Positions 14,719 through 14,849 of a DNA stretch of 14,849 nucleotides are shown here, piece by piece. A program made the position numbers and the translations under genes. The stretch comes from Lachnospiraceae bacterium (GTDB lineage: Bacteria; Bacillota; Clostridia; Lachnospirales; Lachnospiraceae): positions 1 to 14,849 of the forward strand of contig JAIECC010000389.1 in the NCBI GenBank assembly GCA_029068665.1. The letters are read 5' to 3'. A model generated the notes under the pieces. The model had not been told where the DNA came from and did not search any database. It saw nothing but the letters and a program-made list of their open reading frames with translations. The first letter of the stretch is position 1. The number at the start of each line of letters is the position of its first letter.

Positions 14719-14826
14719 TCAGGACTCCTTGCTGACTTCAGTTATACTTTATTACGTCCTGACCTCAGGACTCCTCCCGCCTACGGCGGGCCCCTCCTCA
14801 GGTCAAATCCTCAGGTCAAATCCTCA
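14719..14826 (-). repeat. Repeat-rich region upstream of the GTPase-nuclease gene
   Basis: In + strand terms, TCAGGACTCCT occurs at 14719-14729 and 14765-14775. GTCCTGA-CC-TCAGGAC (14756-14771) is a perfect inverted repeat. CCCGCC-TAC-GGCGGG (14776-14790) is a GC-rich hairpin with a three-base loop. TCCTCAGGTCAAA is tandemly repeated at 14795-14807 and 14808-14820, followed by a partial third copy (TCCTCAAAT). No T tract follows the hairpin on the - strand, so it is not a terminator for leftward transcription. A -10-like TATTAT lies near 14834-14839 on the - strand, with any -35 beyond the window edge, so these repeats may be in the mRNA leader. Bases 14632-14718 hold nothing I recognise. Confidence 0.7.
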
Positions 14827-14849
14827 AATTAAATAATACCACATCATTC

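Noticed and set aside
14776..14790. GC-rich hairpin CCCGCC-TAC-GGCGGG as a terminator.
   Set aside because: No T tract follows on either strand, so it is treated only as part of the repeat region.
14824..14847. Very short open frame (about seven codons, starting MMWYY) on the - strand as a leader peptide.
   Set aside because: It sits at the window edge, its ribosome binding site cannot be seen, and a seven-codon frame is expected by chance.

Overview
The window looks like chromosome from a low-to-mid GC Firmicute, most likely a gut Clostridium of the Lachnospiraceae type. The reasons are strong AGGAGG ribosome binding sites, an HPr of the clostridial type, a VanG-type ligase, a LanFEG/Cpr-type peptide-resistance transporter, and a TetM-like GTPase fused to a YacP/Rae1-type nuclease domain. 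This placement is by family resemblance from memory, not by a database search. I see no rRNA, tRNA, CRISPR array, insertion sequence or phage gene.

Layout. (1) Bases 1-1350, + strand: the 3' part of an unrecognised membrane-anchored protein and a YczE-type membrane protein, closed by a terminator. This part is visibly more AT-rich than the rest. (2) 1434-2723, - strand: O-acetylhomoserine sulfhydrylase (MetY) with its own promoter. (3) 2966-4653, + strand: a GH32 sucrose-6-phosphate hydrolase/fructosidase followed after 47 bases by an HPr phosphocarrier, so a small PTS-sugar unit, with a very strong terminator. The HPr has Lys at the usual Ser-46 position. (4) 4714-9676: a peptide-antibiotic sensing and resistance module. 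A histidine kinase and OmpR-type regulator lie on the - strand. Divergent from them is an ABC ATPase with two ABC-2 permeases (LanFEG/CprABC type), followed by a small membrane protein. The divergent control region carries a perfect 9-bp direct repeat at an 11-bp step. (5) 9715-14631, - strand: in transcription order, a TetM-like ribosomal GTPase with a C-terminal Rae1-like NYN nuclease domain, a VanG-like D-Ala-D-Ser/D-Ala ligase, and an acyltransferase-like membrane protein that resembles the N-terminal half of VanT racemases but lacks the racemase half. (6) 14632-14849: an upstream region rich in short direct and inverted repeats.

How it fits together. The right-hand 10 kb groups three kinds of gene related to antibiotics or cell stress: peptide efflux/immunity, a cell-wall peptide-terminus ligase, and a ribosome-acting factor. 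No lanthipeptide precursor or synthetase is visible, so the transporter is probably for resistance rather than self-immunity. The most unusual item is the GTPase-NYN fusion. It joins a protein family that enters the ribosomal A site to a domain family whose Bacillus member (Rae1/YacP) cuts mRNA in the A site, which suggests a one-protein ribosome rescue or mRNA-cleavage factor.
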